DNA of 64,000 nucleotides from Cladorhizidae sp. MBARI D1340-BT2 (Eukaryota; Porifera; Demospongiae; Poecilosclerida; Cladorhizidae). The stretch covers positions 34,750,075 to 34,814,074 of the forward strand of contig JAQNBH010000002.1 in the NCBI GenBank assembly GCA_028752905.1. The letters run 5' to 3'. Positions 32,297 through 43,920 of this stretch are shown here, piece by piece. A program made the position numbers and the translations under genes. The notes beneath the pieces were generated by a model that searched no databases, was not told the DNA's origin, and saw nothing but the letters and a program-made list of their open reading frames with translations. Position 1 is the stretch's first letter; every line of letters starts with the position of its first letter.

Positions 32297-35200
32297 CATC
32301 AGTCTCTCCTGCATCACACCCCTTACCCATCATCAGTCTCTCCTTGATTACTCTGCTTTCCCTTCATCAGTCTCTCCTTGATTACTCTGCTTGCCCGTCA
32401 TCAGTCTCTCCTTGATTACTCTGCTTGCCCTTCATCAGTCTCTCCTTGATTACTCTGCTTGGCCATCATCTGTCTCTCCTTGATTACTCTGCTTGCCAAT
32501 CATCAGTCTCTCCTTGATTACTCTGCTTGCCCATCATCAGTCTCTCCTTGATTACTCTGCTTGCCCTACATCAGTCTCTCCTTGATTACTCTCCTTGCCC
32601 TACATCAGTCTCTCCTTGATTACTCTGCTTGCCCTACATCAGTCTCTCCTTCATTACTCTGCTTGGCCATCATCAGTCGCTCCTTGATTACTCTGCTTGC
32701 CCATCATCAGTCTCTCCTTGATTACTCTGCTTGCCCTACATCAGTCTCTCCTTGATTACTCTCCTTGCCCTACATCAGTCTCTCCTTGATTACTCTGCTT
32801 GCCCTACATCAGTCTCTCCTTCATTACTCTGCTTGGCCATCATCAGTCGCTCCTTGATTACTCTGCTTGCCCATCATCAGTCTCTCCTTGATTACTCTGC
32901 TTGCCCTACATCAGTCTCTCCTTGATTACTCTGCTTGCCCTTCATCAGTCTCTCCTTGATTACTCTGCTTGCCCTACATCAGTCTCTCCTTGATTACTAT
33001 GCTTGCCCTACATCAGTCTCTCCTTGATTACTCTCCTTGCCCTTCATCAGTCTCTCCTTGATTACTCTGCTTGCCCTACATCAGTCTCTCCTTGATTACT
33101 CTGCTTGCCCATCATCAGTCTCTCCTTGATTACTCTGCTTGCCCTTCATCAGTCTCTCCTTGATTACTCTGCTTGCCCTACATCAGTCTCTCCTTGATTA
33201 CTATGCTTGCCCTACATCAGTCTCTCCTTGATTACTCTCCTTGCCCTACATCAGTCTCTCCTTGATTACTCTGCTTGCCCTACATCAGTCTATCCTTGAT
33301 TACTCTGCTTGCCCGTCATCAGTCTCTCCTTGATTACTCTGCTTGCCCTTCATCAGTCTCTCCTTGATTACTCTGCTTGGCCATCATCTGTCTCTCCTTG
33401 ATTACTCTGCTTGCCCATCATCAGTCTCTCCTTCATTACTCTGCTTGGCCATCATCAGTCTCTCCTTGATTACTCTGCTTGCCCTACATCAGTCTCTCCT
33501 TGATTACTCTCCTTGCCCTACATCAGTCTCTCCTTGATTACTCTGCTTGCCCTACATCAGTCTCTCCTTCATTACTCTGCTTGGCCATCATCAGTCGCTC
33601 CTTGATTACTCTGCTTGCCCATCATCAGTCTCTCCTTGATTACTCTGCTTGCCCTACATCAGTCTCTCCTTGATTACTCTGCTTGCCCTACATCAGTCTC
33701 TCCTTGATTACTCTGCTTGCCCTACATCAGTCTCTCCTTGATTACTATGCTTGCCCTACATCAGTCTCTCCTTGATTACTCTCCTTGCCCTTCATCAGTC
33801 TCTCCTTGATTACTCTGCTTGCCCTACATCAGTCTCTCCTTGCCCTACATCAGTCTCTCCTTGATTACTCTGCTTGCCCATCATCAGTCTCTCCTTGATT
33901 ACTCTGCTTGCCCTTCATCAGTCTCTCCTTGATTACTCTGCTTGCCCTACATCAGTCTCTCCTTGATTACTATGCTTGCCCTACATCAGTCTCTCCTTGA
34001 TTACTCTCCTTGCCCTACATCATTCTCTCCTTGATTACTCTGCTTGCCCTACATCAGTCTATCCTTGATTACTCTGCTTGCCCGTCATCAGTCTCTCCTT
34101 GATTACTCTGCTTGCCCTTCATCAGTCTCTCCTTGATTACTCTGCATGCCCTACATCAGTCTCTCCTTGATTACTATGCTTGCCCTACATCAGTCTCTCC
34201 TTGATTACTCTGCTTGCCCTACATCAGTTTCTCCTTGATTACTCTCCTTGCCCTTCATCAGTCTCTCCTTGATTACTCTGCTTGCCCTACATCAGTCTCT
34301 CCTTGATTACTCTGCATGCCCTACATCAGTCTCTCCTTGATTACTCTGCTTGCCCTACATCAGTCGCTCCTTGATTACTCTGCTTGCCCTACATCAGTCT
34401 CTCCTTGATTACTCTGCTTGCCCTACATCAGTCTCTCCTTGATTACTCTGCATGCCATACATCAGTCTCTCCTTGATAACTCTGCATGTCCTACATCAGT
34501 CTCTCCTTGATTACTCTGCTTGCCCTACATCAGTCTCTCCTTGATTACTCTGCTTGCCCTACATCAGTCTCTCCTTGATTACTCTGCTTGCCCTACTATG
34601 CTTGCCCTACATCAGTCTCTCCTTGATTACTCTGCATGCCCTACATCAGTCTCTCCTTGATTACTCTGCATGCCCTACATCAGTCTCTCCTTGATTACTC
34701 TGCTTGCCCTACATCAGTCTCTCCTTGATTACTCTGCTTGCCCTACATCAGTCTCTCCTTGATTACTCTCCTTGCCCTTCATCAGTCTCTCCTTGATTAC
34801 TCTGCTTGCCCTACATCAGTCTCTCCTTGATTACTCTGCATGCCATACATCAGTCTCTCCTTGATAACTCTGCATGTCCTACATCAGTCTCTCCTTGATT
34901 ACTCTGCTTGCCCTACATCAGTCTCTCCTTGATTACTCTGCTTGCCCTACATCAGTCTCTCCTTGATTACTCTGCTTGCCCTACTATGCTTGCCCTACAT
35001 CAGTCTCTCCTTGATTACTCTGCATGCCCTACATCAGTCTCTCCTTGATTACTCTGCTTGCCCATCATCAGTCTCTCCTTGATTACTCTGCTTGCCCATC
35101 ATCAGTCTCTCCTTGATTACTCTGCTTGCCCTACATCAGTCTCTCCTTGATTACTCTGCTTGTCCTTCATCAGTCTCTCCTTGATTACTCTGCTTGCCCT

Positions 35201-36155
35201 ACATCAGTCTCTCCTTGATTACTCTGCTTGCCCGTCATCAGTCTCTCCTTGATTACTCTGCTTGGCCATCATCAGTCGCTCCTTGATTACTCTGCTTGCC
35301 CTACATCAGTCTCTTCTTGATTACTCTGCTTGCCCTACACCAGTCTCTCCTTGATTACTCTGCTTGTCCTTCCTCAGTCTCTCCTTGATTACTCTGCTCT
35401 TGATTACTATGCTTGCCCTATATCAGTCTCTCCTTGATTACTGTCCCGGCCCATCATCAGTCTCTCCTTGATTACTCTGCTTGCCCTACATCAGTCTCTC
35501 CTTGATTACTCTGCTTGCCCTACATCAGTCTCTCCTTGATTACTCTGCTTGCCCTACATCAGTCTCTCCTTGATTACCTGCTTGCCCTACATCAGTCTCT
35601 CCTTGATTACTCTGCTTGCCCTACATCAGTCTCTCCTTGATTACTCTCCTTGCCCTACATCAGTCTCTCCTTGATTACTCTGCTTGCCCTACATCAGTCT
35701 CTCCTTGATTACTCTGCTTGCCCTACATCAGTCTCTCCTTGATTACTCTGCTTGCCCTACATCAGTCACTCCTTGATTACTCTGCTTGCCCTACATCAGT
35801 CTCTCCTTGATTACTCTGCTTGCCCTACATCAGTCTCTCCTTGATTACTCTGCTTGCCCTACATCAGTCTCTCCTTGATTACTCTGCTTGCCCTACATCA
35901 GTCTCTCCTTGATTACTCTGCTTGCCCTACATCAGTCTCTCCTTGATTACTAAGCTTGCCCTTCATCAGTCTCTCCTTGATTACTCTGCTTGCCCTACAT
36001 CACTCTCTTCTTGATTACTATGCTTGCCCTACATCAGTCTCTCCTTGATTACTATGCTTGCCCTACATCAGTCTCTCCTTGCTTGCCCTACACCAGTCTC
36101 TCCTTGATTACTCTGCTTTCCCATCATCAGTCTCTCCTTGATTACTCTGCTTTAA
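32297..36155 (+). repeat. 34-bp tandem array of about 113 units
   Basis: The unit is CATCAGTCTCTCCTTGATTACTCTGCTTGCCCTA (two parts: CATCAGTCTCTCCTTGATTA plus CTCTGCTTGCCCTA). Variants at the CCTA/CCAT/CTTC junction and CTGC/CTCC/ATGC/CATG positions mark higher-order structure. A five-unit block (170 bp) at 32561 repeats at 32731 and again at 33479, and a block near 34440 recurs at about 34830. A few units are truncated (34600, 34985, 33840, 36080). There are no spacers between units, so it is not a CRISPR array. The open frames are a product of the unit length. Confidence 0.97.
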
Positions 36156-36540
36156 TGGAATTCATAAACTGTCTCTGAGAGTTGGCTAGAAATATCCAAG
36201 TTTTGTCTGCTTATTTAAGGACATGATATGTGATCTTGCTGGCAGGTTGGTTCATTGTTGCTAAGCTCTCACTACTTTTGTGAATCTCATTATTTGGGAT
36301 CATGATTCTCTATCTTTGGAGCTTCAGTTATTGGCTGAATAAGAAGGGTGGAGGTGTGAGGCCTACAACTGCCTAATAATTTGGCAGACAAATGTGTACC
36401 AGGATGTCGGAAGCCATCGAGTACTCACTGCCCCCCTCCCCCCCCCCCCCTTCAGTTGTGTTTTGGTATTCACCTTGAAGTTAAAACTGTCATTAACTCT
36501 ACCACATGTACCTGGAATTTCAACAGCCTTACCAGATTCT
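36156..36540. other. Spacer, nothing recognised
   Basis: Contains a C-rich run (36430-36452) and otherwise unique sequence. Confidence 0.4.
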
Positions 36541-36543
36541 CCT

Positions 36544-37365
36544 CAAACTAGACTTCAAGAATGTGTTTAATTATATCCGAAGATGAGGAATTTTCACCTT
36601 CCCTGCTTCCTGCTCCCATTTCTTTATTCAACATACAGGCTCCCATTCTCACTGTATTTTGGTGACATCATACGAGTGAGTCACCAGAGGGTGTTCAGCA
36701 AGGGGGCTCGCTTTGGCCAATATTTTTTAGCCTAACTATCCACAACCTGACAATCCAGATGAAATCACAATTTGGATAATGGAACTCAAGGTTGCTTGTG
36801 GATGATGTGCCTGATTTCAAAGGCATGAGAACTTGGTGCAATCAGTTCTTCCTAATATTATCATATTTGTACCTCAGGATGGATGACACTATTATGATGG
36901 TGGTCACTTCTCTTTTTCTTAAAACTATGCACCATTGTCACCAGTGTGAGATGCCATTGATCACCTGGGCACATATGATTTGAGCTATAGGAAAACACAA
37001 GGTTTTTTTGGTGTTTTTTTTTTTTGCACTTAGCAATCAATGACATTGTGAAGAGATTCCTGGCAGATGCTAGCTAAATACCTGCTCATCTTGAACTCAC
37101 TAGTTTGGACAGATCTGATAGGAAACATCCAGATAGTACTGCAGTCTTTCCCTGGAGTAAATCATTTGTTATAACCAGCCCTGACATGTTTACCTCTTTT
37201 TATGCCCCTATCAAAGCATGGAAGGTTGTTGCAGTCGATAATGGACCTGAGGAACAGGGGAAAAACATGCAGAAATACTTCCTCAGAAAGCCATCATTTG
37301 CTTTTGAAACATCTGGGGCATTCAGTTTGAATGTAGCTTTCTATCTGACCTGTGGAGGTGTGTAA
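36544..37365 (+). pseudogene. Decayed LINE of the restriction-like-endonuclease class
   Basis: Small pieces match the LINE at 25.2 kb in order: LDFKNVFNYIRR (about 36549), SPEGVQQG then FSLTIHNL (about 36683-36752), a CHQC-type finger remnant (about 36935) and the nuclease region SLDRSDRKHPDSTAVFPWSK (37098-37160) with SPDMFTSFYAPIKA. Large internal deletions remove most of the RT, and stops and frame changes are frequent. Confidence 0.65.
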
Positions 37366-37740
37366 ATAGGCATGGCTAAACATACGTGACTTAATAATCC
37401 TAGTTAGATAATCCTTCACCATTTAGTATCGTGTATGCAAATTATTATACATTTAAATCACAAACTGATAAACGTTGGTATCTATTAGAGGATATACGAT
37501 ATTGGCAATATTCTTAGCTATGTTCTATAATCGTATCTAAATTGTGTGGGGGTCTTGTATGTGATGAATCAATGTGTTATCTCATAACTTGTGATTGCTA
37601 GGGACATTATTGCATTATACATTATTTGTTAATTCTACCTGTTTCAATTTTGTTTTAATATTTGGATAATGGATTAATTCCTCATATAGAGCTATTACAT
37701 AATCCACTCAGCTGTTTACCATTTTTGTTATACTAATACA

Positions 37741-38256
37741 GTGTATATTCATTTTTTATTTTTACAAAAGACCTTATGTGTGACTAATTTAATGATGTAC
37801 ATGCAATTTAAAAAATTTGTACAGATGAATTTGTTGATGGCAATGGATTTAATGCTGTTGGGGCAACCTCTGTTACAAGGAGAGCCTCTTTATCTTGAGT
37901 GGGAAAAGTATGGCTTAGAACTAGACTTTGAAGCTGGAGATATTTGTTCTGAACGTCGTCTTAATATCTCAGCTGCTTTCTCTAGTGAATTTGTGTTTCC
38001 TGACAATCATGAGCTGGTCAGTGGAGTGTACCGCATTACCTGCCCTCAAGAGCTCAACACTCAAGTCACCATAAAGATCCAGCATTGCTCAGCAGAAGAA
38101 AGCATAGAGCACCTGTCCTTTGCCAGTTCCTCTGATAGCAAACCACCCTACACATACCATGTCATTGATGGTGGTCATTTCACATCTACTACTGGAGAAA
38201 TTACCGTGAAAAAGTTCTCACTATATTCCATCATTTCTTTTTTTCGTAAGAAGTGA
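37741..38256 (+). CDS. ZU5-like domain protein, probably the last exon
   Basis: The ORF shows a ZU5-like beta-sandwich pattern: EPLYLEWEKYGLELDFEAGD, ICSERRLNISAAFSSEFVFP, HELVSGVYRITCP, VTIKIQHC and a final FTSTTGEITVKKFSLYSII. In ankyrins, UNC5 and PIDD this fold is part of a regulatory module often next to death domains. The same layout is common in uncharacterised Amphimedon proteins. A polypyrimidine-poor acceptor (TTTGTACAG, ending 37824) lies in frame at the start of the conserved part, so the first 28 codons may be intron. The ORF is followed by an AATAAA signal at about 38337. Upstream exons were not recognised, and the nearest sequence upstream is LINE debris. The protein ends shortly after the domain (FFRKK). 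Confidence 0.6.
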   Translation: MYIHFLFLQKTLCVTNLMMYMQFKKFVQMNLLMAMDLMLLGQPLLQGEPLYLEWEKYGLELDFEAGDICSERRLNISAAFSSEFVFPDNHELVSGVYRITCPQELNTQVTIKIQHCSAEESIEHLSFASSSDSKPPYTYHVIDGGHFTSTTGEITVKKFSLYSIISFFRKK

Positions 38257-38336
38257 TACTCGGTCTTTGTGCATCGCAGCAGTCAGTCCTTGGAGTTCTC
38301 TCCTGATTGACTTGGATGGAATTTGTATTTTTCTGC

Positions 38337-38342
38337 AATAAA
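38337..38342 (+). terminator. Poly(A) signal of the ZU5-like gene
   Basis: CAATAAAG lies 81 bases after the stop codon, supporting transcription on the plus strand. Confidence 0.6.
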
Positions 38343-38349
38343 GAAATGC

Positions 38350-41300
38350 GATATTCCCCAAACCTCTTTGGACCACTATTTTTCTTCTTAACGGCATGTG
38401 AAGTCAACGAGATTTAACTAGATATGTTCAATTCATGGAAAATGAAAATTCTATTGAGTTATTAGACATTTCATGTTGTGACGAGCCAATACAGCCTGGA
38501 TGGTTTTAAGGGTGTAAGACTGATGCTTCCATCAGCAGATCTCTCATCGATTGTTATAGGGGTGGATGTCCTCATTGGTGTGAACTAACACTGAAGTCAA
38601 AACGAAAGCCTTCCACTTACTTAGATTACAAAGTCAATCTTAAGGGTTTGAAAGATCCAGATAATTTCATCGATAAGCCTGCCAATTCCCCAACGTAAGT
38701 TAATCTTCAAGATCCGGACTTCAAAAGTAGCTTTGCAATCCACATAACAGATTCGACTAGTTTCTCCAACATCTTTATGTAAGTGGGAAAAGCTATAGGT
38801 AAAGTAATTGTGGAAAGGTATCAGGGAGTGCACTAGCACTCCACATACCACCTTTTTTTTTAATGGCAGATGGCTAGAAAATATAACCCAAAATACCAGT
38901 GCTCATATGTCAGCTAAAACTCACTAGCAGCCAAACGATGATGTCAGCTACTACTGGCAAAGAAAACATTTCCACTTTCCTTGAATTCTTCGCTTAGGTA
39001 ATAAAGCGGTAATAAAGCGCTGGACTAAATTAAAAAGAAAATTAAATAGTTGAGACTCATCTTCAAGGATATATCTTCTATCAATTTACCGCTGTTTTCT
39101 GTCACGCATAACTTGCATACAATAGGTCCATTCACATCAGTCCTAGTATATACCAGAATACTCAAAATATTTGTTTGCATATTGACTACCCTGTTTCTCA
39201 ATTACAGGGGGGAATGGATGAGGGCTGTTGTCACTGATGCAATCAAGCTAGATCGTGTGCTCTATTATTAGAAGTGTGAATAGCTGTTTGGTTTGTGAAA
39301 TTTATAATCCTGGTAAACTGTTTCCAAATCCAAAAGGCTGCAGCTAATCCTCTATCAAATGTTTACTTTTGTTTTGTGGAAGACTTCTATGCAACATTTA
39401 CTAATCCGTGAAGGAGGATATAGCTGACCCTACACTTCTGTTATCTGTGTAATGGTCACATGAATACTGTCAGCAATATAATAAAAATATAATTATGTCA
39501 TGTCCTGATTTGTGTCATATACAGCAAAATTAACAGTTAGAAAGTGTGTTTAAAATTGCTGGAGTTCCAAAAGCCCTTGCTTGGATTTTCCAGTTGGACT
39601 CTAATGCAGTTATCCTCTGCTCAACTACAATATATAGAAACAACTAAAATATTTTGCAGACTGAATGAAACGTTGCCACTAAAAATATCTGGTCATACAA
39701 GTCTTACGGGACCAGTGGAAGCAACTGGACCTGTGAGATCAAGGGTGCAGCAGGATATCAGGGGAGATCAGAGGCACCATACAACCTCAGAATGGGTCTA
39801 GTCCACAGCTCAATATAACGACTTCCATTGAGACACCCCATATTACCTTGGGACTGACTATTCCCTAATTTTGTAGCTCTACTCTCAGCTGACATCAAAT
39901 ATTTTAAGGTTTACCGTCTTTTTGAAGATCCTTGCAGCCTGGCATGACTGCATTCAACCACTAACCCTATGTAAATCCAATTAATCCAATAGGCCAAACA
40001 GACCCCTGCAGCCTGGTAAGACAGTGTTGACCCACTGCCTTGTCTCACCACTGGCAAATGAACTATGCTGTTCTCTGAAAAATGCTGTGGATATATGCAA
40101 GTGCTGGGTTTGGTGAGAAGTCGGCCTATACCCACTATCATGTCTGTTGTATACATTAAATAGGGTCTGCTCAAGATACTCAAGCAAGTACCACAAGAGC
40201 ACCTTACAGGGACTGTTTGAATGAAACCCAAGAGTGGAATGTCATGCTGGTCGAATAAATGGAAGTTCAAGTTGGTCCAATCCTCTGTGAAGTAGCTATG
40301 GACTTGTGAAATGAACCAACTCTCCTGAATGTTTTTCAAACCAAAGGTCTTGAAAGTAGATCATTACGGTTATACCACTTGAGAAGGTGCCTATGATTGG
40401 TCCCAGTGTAACTTGGCAGATAATATCCTGTAGTGGACTGTAAACCTGCTAGACCCTGAGGTCTTGTGGTTGCTCGGGCCCAGTAGTTCCAGATGACAAA
40501 TGTAAGAAGTGACATTACTGGTGTCTGCAGATGCTTACTACCTCATGGCAATGGCCAGGTTAGTGGTAAGACAAACTTGCTTTTGAACCTAATCATTACT
40601 GGCTGGATAGCAGCCGTTGACTATCTATATTATAATGTCGAGAGACCAGAAAATATGCCGTGCTGGGCAATCTCTATGTGAGCTCTGGCATGGATGACCA
40701 GGAAGGTGGCTGCCGCCATACTCCAGTGCATGGACCAAAAACTGATCCTTATAACTCAATTCAGTCAACGAGAGTTCCTTCGTGTCTCCTTTTACCTCAA
40801 GAACATGGCACAGGCATTCAACATATCATGGACACAGACATTCAAGGCTTGAATTTTATCTTATTTTGACATCTTTTGCCAGCCATTCCTGACACGAGGA
40901 CTGAGCATAATGTTGCAGTATGGCATTTGATCAACTTAACAAATATCCAATTTGGAGAAAATATGGCATCATGCCATTACGTCCCCCCTGTCATGCCACA
41001 GGCCTGAAAACATTACAATATTTATGTCAGAATACTTATTCAAGCAATTATCATGCTGTGGTTATATAATTGTATCATACATGCTTGCATCATCTTGTTC
41101 AAGAGATTGCATCACCTTGTTAAATTGAGAGTTTGAAACATGACCTTCATACGTTTCACACGAACCTTCACACACAAGTTCACCACATTATTTGGTCATG
41201 TTTTTGGTTGCTCTGCTGAGTATAACAAGCTCTGGCAGAGCAAGGTTTTTCAGTCAGTCAGTTATTGTTCAAGTACAACTTTAATCTAAGATAGTTTTAA

Positions 41301-43410
41301 AATTCTATTCTTCTTGACATAGTTTGAGCTCTGGTGGCAGCATACTTGCCTAGCCTACAGCTGAGTTGGTTGAGTATAACTGTAGGTTGTGTTGCTAGGT
41401 AAACCACGTTGTGCAAGATAAGTCCCGAGTCAGATTGGCTCTTGCATAACACCCCCCCCACTCCCCACCAAAGTAGCTGTAGCTGGCATCAGGGAACTGT
41501 CCCCGTCAGCCCCATAGCTTTCTCACTTCTTTGTGTGGTATTTATACCAGACAACTAAAACACAATGATTCTGGTCTATTATGATGTCATAATGGCCTCT
41601 CCGATCAAGGACCACAAGTTCATTGGCATGGTCTATTTCTACCACCCATTTAAGCCCAACTCTTTTTTACCTCAGTTTTCACTTTTACCAATTAGGGATT
41701 AAGCCGTACCATCCTGCCTACCCTCCTTCATTCGGACACTCCCACGGCAATTACTGTCAATGCTTCATAATTGCTGTTGGAGCTGCATTTAGAAAATCGT
41801 CAATGACTTGTGGCAGCCACTGGCTTTTTTGCTAGTGGTTTAGACCCTTTGTTTTGAGTAGAGTGCCTTTGACTGCAAGTTTTTATCCACTGTCTTACAG
41901 TGCAACAATTCTGTTGGGGGTTCACAGCTGTAACAGTTTATAAGCTGCTCACATTTACATTTGCCAATGCGTCAGATCCTTTGTCAGTGCAGAAGTACCC
42001 GTATCAGAATACACTATCTGCCTGAGGACATATCACATGAAAAAGCGACCTCGTGTGTGTCTCGTCTTTAATCCAGAAAAAACTTGGATCCTGGGGTGCA
42101 TATTATGTCAGTGAAATGATGACAAAAGAACAACGTATCACACCACATAGCCATCTCAGAACTGGTTTTGCAAGATGTCGTGTCTGCTGTAGAATTGATG
42201 CATATATTCTTGTCATAGCTTCACAGTTGGCTCCCATGAGTTTTTTTGAATATTTCCTTCTGCATAGTGGTCCCAATCAGCCCCATGGATTCACACTTCA
42301 ATGCAGTGACTACACCAGACAACTAAGACCCAATGTTCCCTTTTTCTGGATTATTTTTATGTCTTGATGGCTCCTTGCTTTTGCAGATGCTGATCATTGA
42401 TTGATGTATCTGACATGTCATTCATGAGCATGTTGAGCTGGGGAATGGCTTGCAAACTTTGCCAAGGTGCCGTGGGCATCCATTGATTATATCAATTCAC
42501 AAAACAAACCACCAACAGCTAGTATCCCTGCATTGAACTCCTGACTAGTCACAATCACATCTAACCGAAGAACAACCACTCGACAACTCTGAGGTGGATG
42601 GGGTATGTAGTGGCTGATCTACCAGGCTTACCACTTCACTCTCTTTCTCTCTCTCATCATTCTTGATCAAACACACTAAATGCATAAAGTGACGTAGTGA
42701 GACACAGCACATAAGCGCCGTAATGATTGTGACAATATATTTGGGAAATATTGAGTGTTTCATCCAACTAATAAATAGGGGGGTATGATCATATAAATGA
42801 TTAATTTTTATGTAACTTTGAAATTTTTAATCTGCTCCCATGTAGAAAGCAACATCACAGTCCATGAATGTATAAGTTCTTCACTGAAGCCCTCTGCCCC
42901 ACCCACCCACCTGTATAAGCTTTAAATACATCAAAATTGCAAAATAGTTTGGAGGTTGGTGGATTGTGGACAATGATTTGCAGCCTGTTTAGTTCAACAA
43001 AAAGTTCAATCAAATACAATAAGCTGCAGTTTTGTAATAGAAGTGACTCATTGAGGTGAGCAAACAAAAGCCACATTGCAGACAGATTTGTAGTCTTATT
43101 ATATGTGCAAGATGATGACTTGTTGTTTATGCCTTACAAGATGTAAGATAGAACTGTTGCATATATCACACATTAATAACTGCTATGAACTGGATGATAT
43201 GGATTGGCTTACCTCAAGCCTAGTTTGTCTTTTGAAATAAAATAATATACTTGTGAATATATTATAGCTGCATTATTGGAAATCATAAGTAAACAGATAT
43301 GCTCGATTTGTGAGCATATACAAGCTTGGTATGTTTACTAGTAGTACGAGTAGACATTTCCATTAGTGCATTCACACAAGTAATTCACTCATAGACTAGC
43401 TGCTGTTGCT
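38350..43410. other. Long stretch without a supportable gene
   Basis: No intact gene was found. At 39195-39271 an acceptor-like CTCAATTACAG precedes a short open end (EWMRAVVTDAIKLDRVLYY, then stop) that could be a terminal exon. Positions 41498-41600 and 42268-42375 are degenerate direct repeats (sharing CAGCCCCAT and CCAGACAACTAA). Short translated fragments near 41860-42100 weakly recall DIRS-type tyrosine recombinases but are too broken to call. A 142-codon minus frame (40339-39911) has no recognisable motif. Confidence 0.35.
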
Positions 43411-43415
43411 TGCAG

Positions 43416-43920
43416 GTGTTACAGTGTTGCAGCAGCCATTAGTGCAGATGCTGCCAGCTCCAACAATCAGGTACAAGTTAGAAACACCTACATGCTAAAT
43501 TCATCATTTTTTGGGTGGTATTCTTGTTGTAGAAATACGGAAATCAAGTGGCCCAAATACCTGAGGACAATCATGATTACCTAGATGAGAGTGTAAACTC
43601 AGAAGAACACCTACATTAGATTGCTAGTCAGATATCCAACTGGGATGACAAACCAGATCTGCTAGGATTGAAGATGAGCCCAAATGTAGATGACATAAAG
43701 AGCCAACACGATAGGAATCCCTATCAACAAAGGTATTACAAATGTGTGAAACTTATGAATATGTTAACTATGGATGCACACCCTTTGCAGGAGAGCTGCA
43801 CTAAAGAAATGGAGAAATAAAGCTGTGAAGCCAACTTACCGAACTCTCCTTCGAATATGTGTGAATGGAGACTGGATGGATAGTGCAAATGTGATTGTTG
43901 ATATCATGAAAAATTGGTAA
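43416..43920 (+). pseudogene. Death-domain gene, three phase-consistent exons with one in-frame stop
   Basis: Three exon-like segments are 43416-43470, 43533-43732 and 43791-43920, with borders TTGCAG/GTACAA, TTGTAG/GTATTA and TTGCAG. They join without a frame change into a C-terminal death-domain pattern: ISNWDDKPDLLGLKMSPNVD, then ALKKWRNKAVKPTYRTLLRI and a final MKNW stop. A single TAG at 43617-43619 interrupts exon 2 upstream of the domain. Introns are 62 and 58 bases, typical of sponges. Death domains mediate oligomeric signalling in apoptosis and innate immunity. The ZU5-like gene 5 kb upstream has its own end, so fusion is not indicated. The stop could be a true lesion, a sequencing error, or it may lie in an intron if exon 2 begins at the AG that ends this codon. 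Confidence 0.5.

Noticed and set aside
32297..36155. Regularly spaced repeat resembling a CRISPR array
   Set aside because: Units are contiguous and variable without unique spacers, and the context is animal.
32561..36178. Open frames of 62-64 codons in the 34-bp array
   Set aside because: They arise from the unit length and identical blocks, with no splice or start context.
39911..40339. 142-codon minus-strand frame as a gene
   Set aside because: No domain, splice context or poly(A) signal; composition is not clearly coding.
41860..42100. Possible DIRS-type tyrosine recombinase
   Set aside because: Only short, frame-broken resemblances; no catalytic Arg-His-Arg-Tyr set could be found.
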